Position numbers and translations under genes: made by a program
The notes under the pieces: model-generated
What the model was told of the DNA's origin: nothing
Databases searched by the model: none
What the model saw: the letters and a program-made list of their open reading frames with translations, nothing else
Origin: Colwellia sp.
GTDB lineage: Bacteria; Pseudomonadota; Gammaproteobacteria; Enterobacterales; Alteromonadaceae
Length of the DNA: 64,000 nucleotides
Assembly (NCBI GenBank): GCA_013215655.1
Contig: JABSOX010000013.1
Coordinates: 1-64,000, forward strand
Reading direction: 5' to 3'
In this document: piece after piece, positions 34,525 to 44,611 of the stretch
How the letters are laid out: each line of letters begins with the position of its first letter
How positions within the stretch are numbered: position 1 is the stretch's first letter

Positions 34525-36345
34525 CTATAGTTCAGGTCCAATTAATTCGATTTCAGCAATTTGCATCAAAGTATCATCACCTTTATTTTTAGTGATATTT
34601 ATCCGGTAACTGGTATAAGCAAAACCATTACCCATTTCAAACAGTTTACGCTCAAAACGGTTATCCCATGACTCACCAATCCAACTAGCAACCTCAGTCC
34701 AAGTTACGCCGCCGTCATTTGAACCTTGCAAGTTAAAGTTCTCGGGATCACGATTATCGGCATCGTTAGCACTGGTTATGGCAATACTAGAGACTATTTT
34801 CTTGTCAGCAAAATCTACTTGAACCCATGCAGGATCATCTGTTGTTGGCGCTCCTGCCCAGTCATTGTGATCTAACCACTTGGTATTTACATCATCATCA
34901 AAAACCATGCTTGCAGCTTCACCATCACTGATACTGTAACGGGCAGTAAAAATAGCGTCAGGGTCTGAAGAATGGTCTACTAAAACATATTGTGGACCTA
35001 TCAACTCAATTTCCGCTACTTGCATCAAGGTATCATCTCCTTTAGTTTTAGTGATGTTCAGGCGATAAAAATTAAAACCTAAGTCATTAGCAAAACTGAG
35101 CTGCTTACGTTCAAATCGCTCATCAAAACTCTCACCAACCCAGCTATTTAGTACAATCCAAGAGGTACCATCATTAGAGCCTAATAAATCAAAGTTTTCG
35201 GGATCTCTGCTATCTGCATCGTTGGCACTGGTTAAAGCCAATTTATTAACCGCAGCCGCTGCAGGTAACTCTACCTGTACCCAAGATGGATCTTCTACAC
35301 TAGCCGCGCCAGCCCAATCATTGTGATCTAACCATTTGGTATTAACATCACCATCAAAAGCCATTGTTTCAGCTTCGCCATCACCAATACGGTTACGTGC
35401 TGTAATCACTGTACCTGCGGTCATAGCATGGTTTAAACCAGCTAACTCGGGGCCAATTAGCTCTATTTCAGCTAATTGCATTAAGGTATCATCACCTTTG
35501 TTTTTAGTGATATTCAAACGGTAACTCATAAAAGCTAAAAGGTTATCAACACTAAATATTTTACGTTCAAAACGTTCATCAAAAGACTCGCCTAACCAGG
35601 AACCAACTTCTGTCCAAGTAACGCCACCATCATTTGAACCAACCAGGCTGAAGTTTTCAGGATCTCTGCTGTCAGCATCGTTAGCGCTAGTTATTGCCAA
35701 CGCGTTTACAGCGACCGCATCAGTAAAATCAACTTGTACCCAGGAAGGTTCTTCTACGGTCGGCGCTCCACTCCAGTCATTATGATCTAACCATTTGGTT
35801 TCAGGATTATTATCAAACGCCATCGTTTCAGCTTCACCGTCACCAATGCGATTACGGGCAGTGATAACGCCTGTACCTATTGGGTCGGTATGATCAACAC
35901 TTGAGAAAATGGGACCAACTAATTGTATTTCGGCCAATTGCATTAACGTATCATCACCTTTATTTTTGGTGATATTAAGTCGGTAATACTGATAAGCAAG
36001 ACCATTAGAGAATCTAAATTCTTTTCGTTCAAAACGCTGATCAAATGACTCACCAATAAAGTTCGCTAACGTTACCCAACTACTACCATCATGCGAGGCA
36101 ACAAGCGAAAAGTTTTCGGGGTCACGTGAATCGGCATCGTTGGCACTGGTAATAAACAAACTACTTACAGCATATGCTTTCTCAAACTGGATTTGTATCC
36201 ACGCAGGATCTTCAACGGTTGGCGCTCCTGCCCAGTCATTGTGATCTAACCACTTGGTATTAGGGTCGCCATCAAATGCCATCGTTTCAGCTTCGCCATC
36301 GCCAATGCGATGACGTGCTGTAATAATAGCGCCAGTAAGATTTTC
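34525..36345 (-). repeat. Four tandem repeats of about 456-462 bp in the lipoprotein gene
   Basis: Equivalent points (the codons for TLMQ near the ends of modules) occur at 34561, 35020, 35476 and 35938, giving pitches of 459, 456 and 462 bp (153, 152 and 154 codons). The DNA is highly alike between copies, including synonymous positions, so the copies are recent or homogenised. Confidence 0.85.
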
Positions 36346-37428
36346 AATAGTTGTCACTTCTTGGACCGGCCCACCACTCGATACGTTATCGTTAAACGGT
36401 AACGAAACATCAATAACTTGTTCAGCTACTATTCCCAGTTGCTCAAGGAAAGGTATCGCTTTTACAGAGGCAAGTAGACGCTCTCGTATTGGCTTAAGCG
36501 CAACCTCTTCACCTGACATTGCCCCTAGAGTACGTGATACTGCTTCATCATAAAGTGCATTAAAGCTCTCAAATTCATTAATATTGGCAAACGCTGCATT
36601 AGCTAATGAAACTTTTATAACGTCTATATCTGCTAAAATATCAATACAAGACTCTTCTGTTACTGCATCACCATTTTCATCAACAACGGCATCACCACTT
36701 TCATCAACAACGGGCGAAGTTTCACAGTCTTGAGAGACAACAAAATTCTGATAAGACTCTGCGCTAATTAAAGGCAATTCAAATACGTTTGTTCCTGGCG
36801 AAAAAACACCTATAGCTTTAAGCGTTATAGCTGAAAATTCTGCTAAGGTCAGTTCATAGAGTTCTCTTACAGAAACATTTTTTCCACCAGCTACTGCTTT
36901 TTCAACCAATGCCGTGGCAATAGTTGTCAGGGCATTTGCCTGAAAAGTTGCGTCTGCTGTACCATCTGCCGAACTTGCGTAAGGCACTTCAACATAAGTA
37001 AGTGAGCTCAATGTTGAACCGGTTAATGGCGAGCCAGAAAAACTTTTACCTAAAGGCGTACCTGCACAACTAATGGCATCACACATCATGCTGGTATTGC
37101 TTTGCGCGGTAACAACTATCTTGTACATGGTATCAATACCATAACTTGGGTCAGCCTCGACTATGAGACTAACAGCGCCATCACTATTTGTTTGGTTGTC
37201 TGAAGTAATAGTAATAGCTGAGCCATTCAATTGCATGACGCTAACGTCCGCATTATTTAATGTACCCAAAATTGCTGCACCTGAAATATCAGCTGATGTT
37301 ATTTCATTGATTGCTGCACGTTCGGGAATTTTCTCCGGATCAGGCGTATCTGCACCACCACAGCCTATTAACGTACTCATAGCCAATAATACAGCTAACG
37401 ACGTTTTAGTTATATTGAGCTTGTTCAT
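34525..37428 (-). CDS. Surface glycan-binding-type lipoprotein with four F5/8C repeats
   Basis: From the ATG at 37428 the product is 967 residues. AGAGGA at 6 nt spacing supports this start over 37434 and 37521. Lipoprotein signal ends STLIGC (C23, then G-G). The middle (about 30-360) is a mixed domain of unknown type. The C-terminal 600 residues are four F5/8 type C (CBM32-like) modules, each containing TKWLDHNDWAGA, TSANDADSRDPENF and NITKNKGDDTLMQ. The gene follows the TonB-receptor gene by 67 bp. The lipoprotein/receptor pair recalls SusD/SusC in function, though it is not a SusD homologue. Expected role: hold high-mannose glycoprotein at the cell surface. The binding ligand is inferred. 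Confidence 0.82.
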   Translation of the reverse strand: MNKLNITKTSLAVLLAMSTLIGCGGADTPDPEKIPERAAINEITSADISGAAILGTLNNADVSVMQLNGSAITITSDNQTNSDGAVSLIVEADPSYGIDTMYKIVVTAQSNTSMMCDAISCAGTPLGKSFSGSPLTGSTLSSLTYVEVPYASSADGTADATFQANALTTIATALVEKAVAGGKNVSVRELYELTLAEFSAITLKAIGVFSPGTNVFELPLISAESYQNFVVSQDCETSPVVDESGDAVVDENGDAVTEESCIDILADIDVIKVSLANAAFANINEFESFNALYDEAVSRTLGAMSGEEVALKPIRERLLASVKAIPFLEQLGIVAEQVIDVSLPFNDNVSSGGPVQEVTTIENLTGAIITARHRIGDGEAETMAFDGDPNTKWLDHNDWAGAPTVEDPAWIQIQFEKAYAVSSLFITSANDADSRDPENFSLVASHDGSSWVTLANFIGESFDQRFERKEFRFSNGLAYQYYRLNITKNKGDDTLMQLAEIQLVGPIFSSVDHTDPIGTGVITARNRIGDGEAETMAFDNNPETKWLDHNDWSGAPTVEEPSWVQVDFTDAVAVNALAITSANDADSRDPENFSLVGSNDGGVTWTEVGSWLGESFDERFERKIFSVDNLLAFMSYRLNITKNKGDDTLMQLAEIELIGPELAGLNHAMTAGTVITARNRIGDGEAETMAFDGDVNTKWLDHNDWAGAASVEDPSWVQVELPAAAAVNKLALTSANDADSRDPENFDLLGSNDGTSWIVLNSWVGESFDERFERKQLSFANDLGFNFYRLNITKTKGDDTLMQVAEIELIGPQYVLVDHSSDPDAIFTARYSISDGEAASMVFDDDVNTKWLDHNDWAGAPTTDDPAWVQVDFADKKIVSSIAITSANDADNRDPENFNLQGSNDGGVTWTEVASWIGESWDNRFERKLFEMGNGFAYTSYRINITKNKGDDTLMQIAEIELIGPEL

Positions 37429-37495
37429 TTTCATTCCTCTATCCAATATTTTTGTATACGCACTTAGGCGCTTATAGTTGGGGGATAACATTAAT

Positions 37496-40438
37496 TTAGA
37501 ATCTATAGGTAATGCCCGCATAAATGCGACGACCGCCGTAACTATTGCTTATAAAGCGATTTTTAGTGTCGTTTCCAAGGTGAACGTAGGTTTCAGATTG
37601 TGTCAGATTGACAATTGAGGCAGACAAAATAATGCTATCAGTAAAATTGTAGCTAGCATTGACGTCAATTTGTTCATATTCATCAGTATAAAAATTTGTT
37701 TCCCACGAAGATACATAACTACCTACTGAGGGACCTCTAACGTTATATGATGCACGCACACTAAATAAATCATCTTCATAAAACGCTGATAAATTGGCCT
37801 GATATTCAGATGAACCGATGAGTGGTGACTCACCTATTTTGGTGCCATCTAATTCCACATTAGCTTGATTGGTGTCGTTGTAGGTATAATTGGCATAAAA
37901 ACCAAAGCCATTATCGAAAAAATGTTGCCAAGAAACTTCTACCCCCGTTGATTCTGCATTGGTACCATTTGCATTGGTTCGGAAATTTCTAACAGTGAGG
38001 TCATCACCGCCAGCAGTAACCATTAAATTGTCAGCTGTAGTAACAGTAAAGTCACGTGTAGGCAGGCTACGTTTGACATCAAGTATTAGTGGTACAACAA
38101 AATTATCAACGTCTTTCTTAAATACCGCAATACTGGCGCCAGAACCTTCACCGTAATAATATTCTAGGGATAGATCAAACTGTGTAGATTCTAATGCTTT
38201 TAAAGAAGAGTTTCCTCCTGAACCTACCCACCCTTCACTATCATCAATCTCATCGTAGGCGGTTTCCCACAATTTAAAGTCCGCAGCATATTCACTTGAG
38301 TTATAGGTTAATGTTTGAAAATTGCCTAAGTCTTGATAATCAGGACGAGACATCACTTTAGCTGCGGCACCACGTAATATCCAGTTGTCGTCTATTTCCC
38401 AAACAATATTAAAACTAGGTAAAATATGGGTATCATTAGTTTCTTTGTTGACTAGGACAAATTCTTCTATACGTCTTAACTCTTCAGGAAGCGTATTACC
38501 AGCAGCATCTTTATAATCAAGCTCGTAAACGATTTTGTCAGTTGCCGAACTGGTTGTGGTGCTATCGACAAACCTCAAACCAAAATTACCGCGTAAATCA
38601 TTGTATCTATAATCTGCTTGTATATAGGCGCTCAAAATTTCTTCTTGAACTTCATAAACAAAATTTGGCTCTTTTCTAGTATATCGAACAAGATTATTTT
38701 CTAGTAACTCGTGGTATTTTTGCCAATCAACTGCTGGATATAAATTGGTATTGATCACATCAGATAAGTTATCTAATGGTTCATCGGCCAAAACGTCAAG
38801 AAGTCCAGGAATGCCACCGTTTCGAGAATAATCATCATCTAAGCTAATACCATTACCAGCCTCAGCCGCTGCGATATCAAAATCTGGTGATAAATAGAAA
38901 GTATTTCTCGAATCTCGATGAATTTTTCCATCACGATACTTAGCGCCAAAATGCAATGTTTCAACAATGCCCATATCAAGCATGTAACTGACATCTAACT
39001 GAACATAATCCTCCTCTTGAGTACCGGTAATAAAACTCGAATCTGTTGCATGTACATCGGCAGCCCCGCCTATACCTGCCCTTAAGTTATTTAAATATTC
39101 AGGGTCCATGTAGGTGGTCATTTTACGACCCGACAAATCAAACCCATAATATTGCACAGCTTCTTTTGGATAATAGGCAGAACGATACTTCAGAGATGGT
39201 CCACCTTCACCTTCAGTATGTCCAATGACAAATTTGGCTTCAAAATTCTCACCCTCATATACAGCTGAAAAATCAAAAGTATCGGAGGTGGATTCTTCAA
39301 CAATATACTCACCATTCATTCGAGGAATATCCAGAGGTAGTTTCTCCCCCCCTGTAGCAGCAGAATAGTCTATACCCGTCACCCATTCAGAGTCGGCATC
39401 GACTCGAACATCGGTCCAGTGGTTATCGTTATTATGCCATTCTGGATATTCCAATTGATTTAGTATCGCATCCTGACCCAAGGTAAAGCCGAAGTAATTA
39501 AATGCAAACTCCAAGTTGTCATTAACTCGCCACTGCGAGGTAACTTGAATCCCTTGGCGATTGCGTTTTTCCTCACGTACGTCTTGCACCATACTTTGAG
39601 GAGCATAACCATAAGCACCATTTTCAACCGCCTGATTATCAACTCTCTCTTGATAATAGAAATTCTTGTTAATTATATTAATTCGAGAAGTTTGTGATCG
39701 ATTGGTACGATCTTGCTGAGTGAATCCCAACAACAAGCCAAAATCTTCTGCGTCATTCTTCCATGAATAAATACCGCTAAATTGTGGCTCATGCTTATCT
39801 GTAATATCAGCGTACGTACTTTCAATATTTAGCACGCCTGAATTTTTTTCCATATTCAGTGGTTTACGTGTGTGCAACAGTACTGTACCGCCAATTCCGC
39901 CTTCATCTAAACGCGCTTCTGATGATTTATAGATTTCTACCATTTCAATCATCGTTGATGGCAAAAGAGAATAAGAAAATGAACGTGATGGTCGCCCAGG
40001 TGACGATGCAATAAAATTGCCGTTAAGCTGAGTAAAAGTCAAATCAGACGACAGGCCACGAATACTAACAGTAGAGCCTTCTCCACCACTGCGTTGAATC
40101 ACAACACCAGGTACTCGTTGTAATGAATCAGCTATATTTTTATCGGGGAATTTACCGATATCTTCTGCGGTAATGGCCTCTACGGTAGAATTTGATAGTC
40201 GTTTTATAGCCAAATTGGCTGCAGCTGAAGCCCGAATGCCTCGCACTTCAATGACTTCCATTTTTTCTTTTGTCGCAATTTGTTCAACATTTTTTTTAGT
40301 AGTTATTACTTTTGATTTATCTACATCTTGTGCCTGTGCCAAGCCAATAGAGCAAGCTATTGCCGAAAACAACACTGATTTTTTAAACAATGTGGATAAA
40401 GGAAAAGAAACGGGGGTGTTTAATCTTCTCGCCTTCAT
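37496..40438 (-). CDS. TonB-dependent outer-membrane receptor for glycans
   Basis: A 980-residue receptor. Signal peptide about 1-36 (SIGLAQA). TonB-box-like MEVIEVRGIRAS at about 59-70, a plug domain (IPGVVIQRSGGEGSTVSIRGL region, about 75-190) and a long barrel that ends ...RRIYAGITYRF, a C-terminal Phe. It belongs to the large sugar-type TonB receptors of marine Alteromonadales. It heads the unit receptor-lipoprotein-GH85-CutC. Two operators lie upstream. It should import oligosaccharides across the outer membrane; N-glycan as substrate is inferred from the surrounding genes. Confidence 0.92.
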   Translation of the reverse strand: MKARRLNTPVSFPLSTLFKKSVLFSAIACSIGLAQAQDVDKSKVITTKKNVEQIATKEKMEVIEVRGIRASAAANLAIKRLSNSTVEAITAEDIGKFPDKNIADSLQRVPGVVIQRSGGEGSTVSIRGLSSDLTFTQLNGNFIASSPGRPSRSFSYSLLPSTMIEMVEIYKSSEARLDEGGIGGTVLLHTRKPLNMEKNSGVLNIESTYADITDKHEPQFSGIYSWKNDAEDFGLLLGFTQQDRTNRSQTSRINIINKNFYYQERVDNQAVENGAYGYAPQSMVQDVREEKRNRQGIQVTSQWRVNDNLEFAFNYFGFTLGQDAILNQLEYPEWHNNDNHWTDVRVDADSEWVTGIDYSAATGGEKLPLDIPRMNGEYIVEESTSDTFDFSAVYEGENFEAKFVIGHTEGEGGPSLKYRSAYYPKEAVQYYGFDLSGRKMTTYMDPEYLNNLRAGIGGAADVHATDSSFITGTQEEDYVQLDVSYMLDMGIVETLHFGAKYRDGKIHRDSRNTFYLSPDFDIAAAEAGNGISLDDDYSRNGGIPGLLDVLADEPLDNLSDVINTNLYPAVDWQKYHELLENNLVRYTRKEPNFVYEVQEEILSAYIQADYRYNDLRGNFGLRFVDSTTTSSATDKIVYELDYKDAAGNTLPEELRRIEEFVLVNKETNDTHILPSFNIVWEIDDNWILRGAAAKVMSRPDYQDLGNFQTLTYNSSEYAADFKLWETAYDEIDDSEGWVGSGGNSSLKALESTQFDLSLEYYYGEGSGASIAVFKKDVDNFVVPLILDVKRSLPTRDFTVTTADNLMVTAGGDDLTVRNFRTNANGTNAESTGVEVSWQHFFDNGFGFYANYTYNDTNQANVELDGTKIGESPLIGSSEYQANLSAFYEDDLFSVRASYNVRGPSVGSYVSSWETNFYTDEYEQIDVNASYNFTDSIILSASIVNLTQSETYVHLGNDTKNRFISNSYGGRRIYAGITYRF

Positions 40439-40575
40439 GTGATTTTCTCCTTAGTATTTCGCATATTAATTATTATTTTATTGGAGCTTTTCTTTGTGAA
40501 CTCAACTTACTTCGCGTGTTTTACTACAAAATCAATAACCAAATTCAACAACTATTATTATTACTTAGTACACAC

Positions 40576-40589
40576 TGTAATCGATTGCA
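40576..40589 (+). promoter_or_regulatory. LacI-type operator, copy 5
   Basis: TGTAATCGATTGCA, 137 bp upstream of the receptor start. Confidence 0.82.
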
Positions 40590-40668
40590 GTATTGGTAAT
40601 TAAAAAAGCTATTTAGAAACATCAATAAATAGCTACATTTTGAATATTCCAACCTAAAACAGAATAAC

Positions 40669-40682
40669 TGCAATCGATTACA
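40669..40682 (-). promoter_or_regulatory. LacI-type operator, copy 6
   Basis: TGCAATCGATTACA on the plus strand, so opposite in orientation to copy 5, 230 bp upstream of the receptor start. Confidence 0.82.
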
Positions 40683-40887
40683 ATACATCCAATACTAAAA
40701 TCTAAAAATAGATATGTCAACTCTTCTACTGATTATTTTTTAGCTAACTCGTAAGTTTTAATATGAAGTGGAAAAGGATAGAAGAGAACGAAAACCATAA
40801 AATCGAAATAACTATTAATAATCAAAAGATTAAAAAGCACACCGTAATACACAGACAAAACTAAAATAGTGCATTATTAACAATGTA

Positions 40888-41895
40888 TTACATTTTAAGC
40901 TGTCCACTACTTTCTCTTTCTAACAGGCTAAATTGAACAATTTCTCGATCTCTTTGTAGTGGTTTCTTTTTAATCTGTTGCAATACAACTTCAACCGCTT
41001 TACGGCCCATATCATAAGCGGGTTGGTCAATCGTTGTTAATGGCGGGTCTATATATGCAGATACTTTGATGTTATCAAAACCAACTACCGATATATCATC
41101 AGGCACCCGTAAGCCGTGCTTTTTAATTTCGTGGATAGCGCCTATAGCAATATCATCGTTAAAACAGAAAATAGCGGTTGGCCTATTGATATTGGATAAC
41201 AACTCTCTAGCGCCTATTTCTCCAGCCTCCATGCTGTATTCGCCACCGACAACCAAACTATCCTCAAGAGTGATGCCCTCTTCTTGCAACACACTCTTGA
41301 TACCACTAAGTCTATCTCGATATATTTGACTCTCTTTTTGACCAGCAATAACGCCAAAACGTTTGTGCCCATAACTGGTTAAATGATTTGCTAAGGCTCG
41401 ACACGCAGAGTAATTATCGAGCTCTACCACAGGATATTTCTTATTTGAAACAATGCGTTCACACACACTTACCATAGGCACGTTTTCAGCTAAAGTCTCA
41501 TCATTCTTTGAAAATGGAAATGAATGATCCAAATGTATCAAGCCATCGGCTCGATTCGATAAAACCATACTGGCATACTCATTTTCTCTTTTGGCTTCGC
41601 CCTGTGTATCACCTAACAATACAGAATAACCATTTTCTTGAGCAGCCTGCTCTATCCCTTGTATTATCTTTAAAAAGAAAGGATTAGATAAGTTAGGAAC
41701 TAAGACAACCAAAGAGTTTGAGCGCCCAGTTTTGATACTAGATGCTAAAACGTTTGGTCGATATCCAGCCTCAGCGATAGCCTTGAATATGCGTTCACGG
41801 GTTTTTTCATTAACCATATCTGGATTTTTGAGGGTTCTTGATACAGTTGCAGTAGAAACACCAGCTAACTGACAAACTTTCTTAATTGTTGACAT
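40888..41895 (-). CDS. LacI-family repressor, probable regulator of the N-glycan locus
   Basis: A 335-residue, full-length LacI/GalR protein. The N-terminal helix-turn-helix is TIKKVCQLAGVSTATVSRTL with the hinge helix NVLASSIKTG. The sensor domain follows (SLVVLVPNLSNPFFLKIIQGIEQAA; GHKRFGVIAG; DDISVVGFDN). It lies in the middle of the locus, divergent from a GH92 gene, with an operator in the shared 337-bp gap, so it may be autoregulated. The near-palindrome with a central CG is the usual type of LacI site. The inducer is unknown; GlcNAc or a mannose-containing disaccharide would be sensible. Confidence 0.9.
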   Translation of the reverse strand: MSTIKKVCQLAGVSTATVSRTLKNPDMVNEKTRERIFKAIAEAGYRPNVLASSIKTGRSNSLVVLVPNLSNPFFLKIIQGIEQAAQENGYSVLLGDTQGEAKRENEYASMVLSNRADGLIHLDHSFPFSKNDETLAENVPMVSVCERIVSNKKYPVVELDNYSACRALANHLTSYGHKRFGVIAGQKESQIYRDRLSGIKSVLQEEGITLEDSLVVGGEYSMEAGEIGARELLSNINRPTAIFCFNDDIAIGAIHEIKKHGLRVPDDISVVGFDNIKVSAYIDPPLTTIDQPAYDMGRKAVEVVLQQIKKKPLQRDREIVQFSLLERESSGQLKM

Positions 41896-42232
41896 TATTT
41901 ATTCTGTACCTAAAAGTTAACTGAACTGCTACGTGCAATAGTGCAACCGACGACATTTTAATTATCAAACAAGCTTTAATTTGGCATATTAAGACGATGA
42001 ATTCTATTTAATCTTTATAACTATTTGCCCTTTAACGGCTATATTAGGCATAACTATCAATTTTTTCGTTCAAATAGTCAAAAATTACGGTTGAATATTG
42101 TAAAACCATAGTATAACCTAAATGACTGCAATCGATTACAGTTTTATCTGAAAATTTAGACCTGTATTCTAGTAACAACAATTGAGCTGCTTTTTAGCAT
42201 AACGTTTTCACCAACGGATGAGCCATTAAAAC
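41896..42232. promoter_or_regulatory. Divergent promoter region LacI / GH92
   Basis: A 337-bp intergenic region with one operator (42127-42140) about 93 bp upstream of the GH92 ATG and 231 bp from the LacI start. A+T-rich. No gene seen. Confidence 0.6.
42127..42140 (-). promoter_or_regulatory. LacI-type operator, copy 7
   Basis: TGCAATCGATTACA on the plus strand, in the LacI/GH92 divergent region. Confidence 0.82.
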
Positions 42233-44566
42233 ATGAAAAAGTTAATATCTGTCATACTCTTATCATCTGTGTTGATTTATGGCTGCACTCAAAATATTGG
42301 CGAGCAGTACACAACTAACAATAGCATCATCAATATCGTAAAAGATGACCTCGTCCAGTATGTTAATCCACTGATGGGTACAGATTCTAAGCATAGTTTA
42401 TCAAACGGTAATACTTATCCAGCGATAGCGACTCCTTGGGGTATGAATTTTTGGACGCCTATGACGGCCGAAATGGGTAACGGTTGGACCTATAATTATA
42501 ACGATGACAAAATAAGAGGTATTAAACAAACACATCAACCAAGTCCTTGGCTTAATGACTATGCAGCATTTTCCCTTATGGCGGTTACTGGTGAATTAAA
42601 GTTTCAAGAAGATGAACGTGCATCATGGTTTTCACACAAGGCGGAAAAATCCTCACCGCATCATTACCAAGTTTATTTGGCTGATTATGATGTCACCGTA
42701 GAAGTAAGTCCGACAGAAAGAGCCGCTCACTTTAAATTTACTTTTCCTGAAACCGACAATGCATATATCACCCTTGATGCTTTTAACAAAGGTTCTATGG
42801 TTAAAATTTTTCCCAAAGAACGTAAAATCATTGGCTATGTACGTAATAATCATGGCGGTGTTCCTGATAATTTTCATAACTATTTTGTGGCCGAATTTGA
42901 TAAGGAATTTGACTTAACACATACCTGGGGTGACCAGTGGCAATTGGTAAAAAACTCTACTGAAAACGAAGGTGATCATGTCGGTGCGATAATTGGTTTT
43001 AAAACCAAAAAAGGTGAAGCCGTTCATGTCAAAGTAGCTTCTTCTTTTATAAGCCCAGAGCAAGCATTGTTAAACTTGCAACGTGAGATTGGCAATGATG
43101 ACTTTGATACGACAAAGACCAAAGCTCACCAAGCATGGCAAACAGAACTATCACGTTTACGCATTGAAGATGACAATGTTGAAAATGTGCGCACTTTTTA
43201 TTCAACTTTATACCGCGTACTGCTATTTCCTCGTAAGTTTTATGAATACGATAAAAATAGTAAAATAGTGCACTACAGTCCATACAACGGTGAAGTATTA
43301 CCGGGTTATATGTTTACCGATAATGGTTTTTGGGACACTTTTCGCGCTGTATTCCCATTTTTTACCTTAATGTATCCGTCGATGGATGCACAGATCATGC
43401 AAGGATTGGTCAATACTTATAAAGAATCTGGTTGGTTGCCTGAGTGGGCAAGCCCTGGACATCGTGGGGTGATGATAGGTTCAAATTCAGCGGTAAATAT
43501 TGCTGATGCATACAATAAAGGCATTAGGGATTTTGATATAGAAACCTTATATCAAGCCATGACAAAAGGCGCAACAGTTGAAGAAGGCCGCCCAGTATAT
43601 TCAGTAGGACGAGAAGGACTGAGCTATTACAATGATCTAGGTTATATCCCATATGATGTGGGTATTCATGAAAATGCAGCTCGCACCTTAGAATACGCTT
43701 TTGCTGATTTTAATATTGCTCAGCTAGCAAAATCATTAGGTAAACAAGATGAAGCAAAACATTATCTAGAGAAAGCATATAACTACACCCATGTATTTGA
43801 TCCTGAAACCAAATGGATGCGTGGAAAAAATCAAGATGGCAGCTTTCAATCTCCATTTAATCCTTTGAAATGGGGCGATGCCTTTACTGAAGGAAATAGC
43901 CTGCATTATACCTGGTCGGTATTTCAAGATATTAACGGTTTAAAACAACTCATCGGTGGTGATCAAGCTTTTGTTAATAAGCTCGATGAAGTATTTAGTA
44001 TGCCACCAGATTTTGATGACTCTTATTATGGTTTCACTATTCATGAAATTAGAGAAATGCAAATAGCCAACATGGGTAACTACGCTCATGGTAATCAACC
44101 TATTCAACATATGATTTACTTGTATAACTACGCTGGACAACCTTGGAAGACTCAAACAAGGGTAAGAGAAGTTATGAACAAGCTCTACTCAGCAACGCCC
44201 GATGGGTATGCAGGAGATGAAGATAATGGCCAAACATCTGCATGGTATGTATTTAGTTCACTAGGCTTTTACCCCGTAACTCCAGGTACTACCCAATATG
44301 TTATTGGCAGTCCGTTATTTGACAAAGTAACCATGACCTTAGAAAGCGGTAAACAATTTGTCATCAAGGCGAACAATAACCTTGATGGTAACCACTACAT
44401 TCAATCAAGCACATTAAATGGTAAACGCTACGATAAAACATGGCTTGACCACCACGACATTCAAGCAGGAGGCACACTAGATTTTTCGATGTCCCCCACC
44501 CCTAACAAACAATGGGCAATATCAAGTGATGCACGCCCCTATTCTTTATCGCTCGAAGGTAAATAA
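42233..44566 (+). CDS. GH92 alpha-mannosidase, lipoprotein (second of four)
   Basis: A 777-residue GH92 enzyme with lipoprotein signal MKKLISVILLSSVLIYGC (C18). It is the most divergent of the lipid-anchored copies: the opening is NPLMGTDSKHSLSNGNTYPA, the substrate loop reads HGNQPIQHMIYLY (Gln for Glu and His changes against the other copies), and the last motif is AGDEDNGQTSAWYVFSSLGFYP. DNGFWDTFRAVFP keeps the catalytic region. The altered loop suggests a different linkage or leaving-group preference. It is the first gene of the rightward unit and starts 93 bp after an operator. Confidence 0.92.
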   Translation: MKKLISVILLSSVLIYGCTQNIGEQYTTNNSIINIVKDDLVQYVNPLMGTDSKHSLSNGNTYPAIATPWGMNFWTPMTAEMGNGWTYNYNDDKIRGIKQTHQPSPWLNDYAAFSLMAVTGELKFQEDERASWFSHKAEKSSPHHYQVYLADYDVTVEVSPTERAAHFKFTFPETDNAYITLDAFNKGSMVKIFPKERKIIGYVRNNHGGVPDNFHNYFVAEFDKEFDLTHTWGDQWQLVKNSTENEGDHVGAIIGFKTKKGEAVHVKVASSFISPEQALLNLQREIGNDDFDTTKTKAHQAWQTELSRLRIEDDNVENVRTFYSTLYRVLLFPRKFYEYDKNSKIVHYSPYNGEVLPGYMFTDNGFWDTFRAVFPFFTLMYPSMDAQIMQGLVNTYKESGWLPEWASPGHRGVMIGSNSAVNIADAYNKGIRDFDIETLYQAMTKGATVEEGRPVYSVGREGLSYYNDLGYIPYDVGIHENAARTLEYAFADFNIAQLAKSLGKQDEAKHYLEKAYNYTHVFDPETKWMRGKNQDGSFQSPFNPLKWGDAFTEGNSLHYTWSVFQDINGLKQLIGGDQAFVNKLDEVFSMPPDFDDSYYGFTIHEIREMQIANMGNYAHGNQPIQHMIYLYNYAGQPWKTQTRVREVMNKLYSATPDGYAGDEDNGQTSAWYVFSSLGFYPVTPGTTQYVIGSPLFDKVTMTLESGKQFVIKANNNLDGNHYIQSSTLNGKRYDKTWLDHHDIQAGGTLDFSMSPTPNKQWAISSDARPYSLSLEGK

Positions 44567-44611
44567 TAAACAAAACACTTATTTTTAATGTAAACGATTT
44601 AAGGCAAGATT

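Larger units (their letters stand above)
40439..40887 (-). promoter_or_regulatory. Receptor promoter region with paired operators
   Basis: A 449-bp intergenic region that separates the receptor start from the LacI stop. It carries operators at 40576-40589 and 40669-40682 (93 bp apart, close to nine helical turns). A short purine-rich run GGAGAAAA lies just upstream of the receptor ATG. I see no gene in it. Confidence 0.6.

Noticed and set aside
44589-44602. Eighth operator-like site tgtaaacgatttaa
   Set aside because: It differs from the exact 14-mer at several positions and overlaps the ribosome site of the permease; all other sites are identical, so this one is probably chance.
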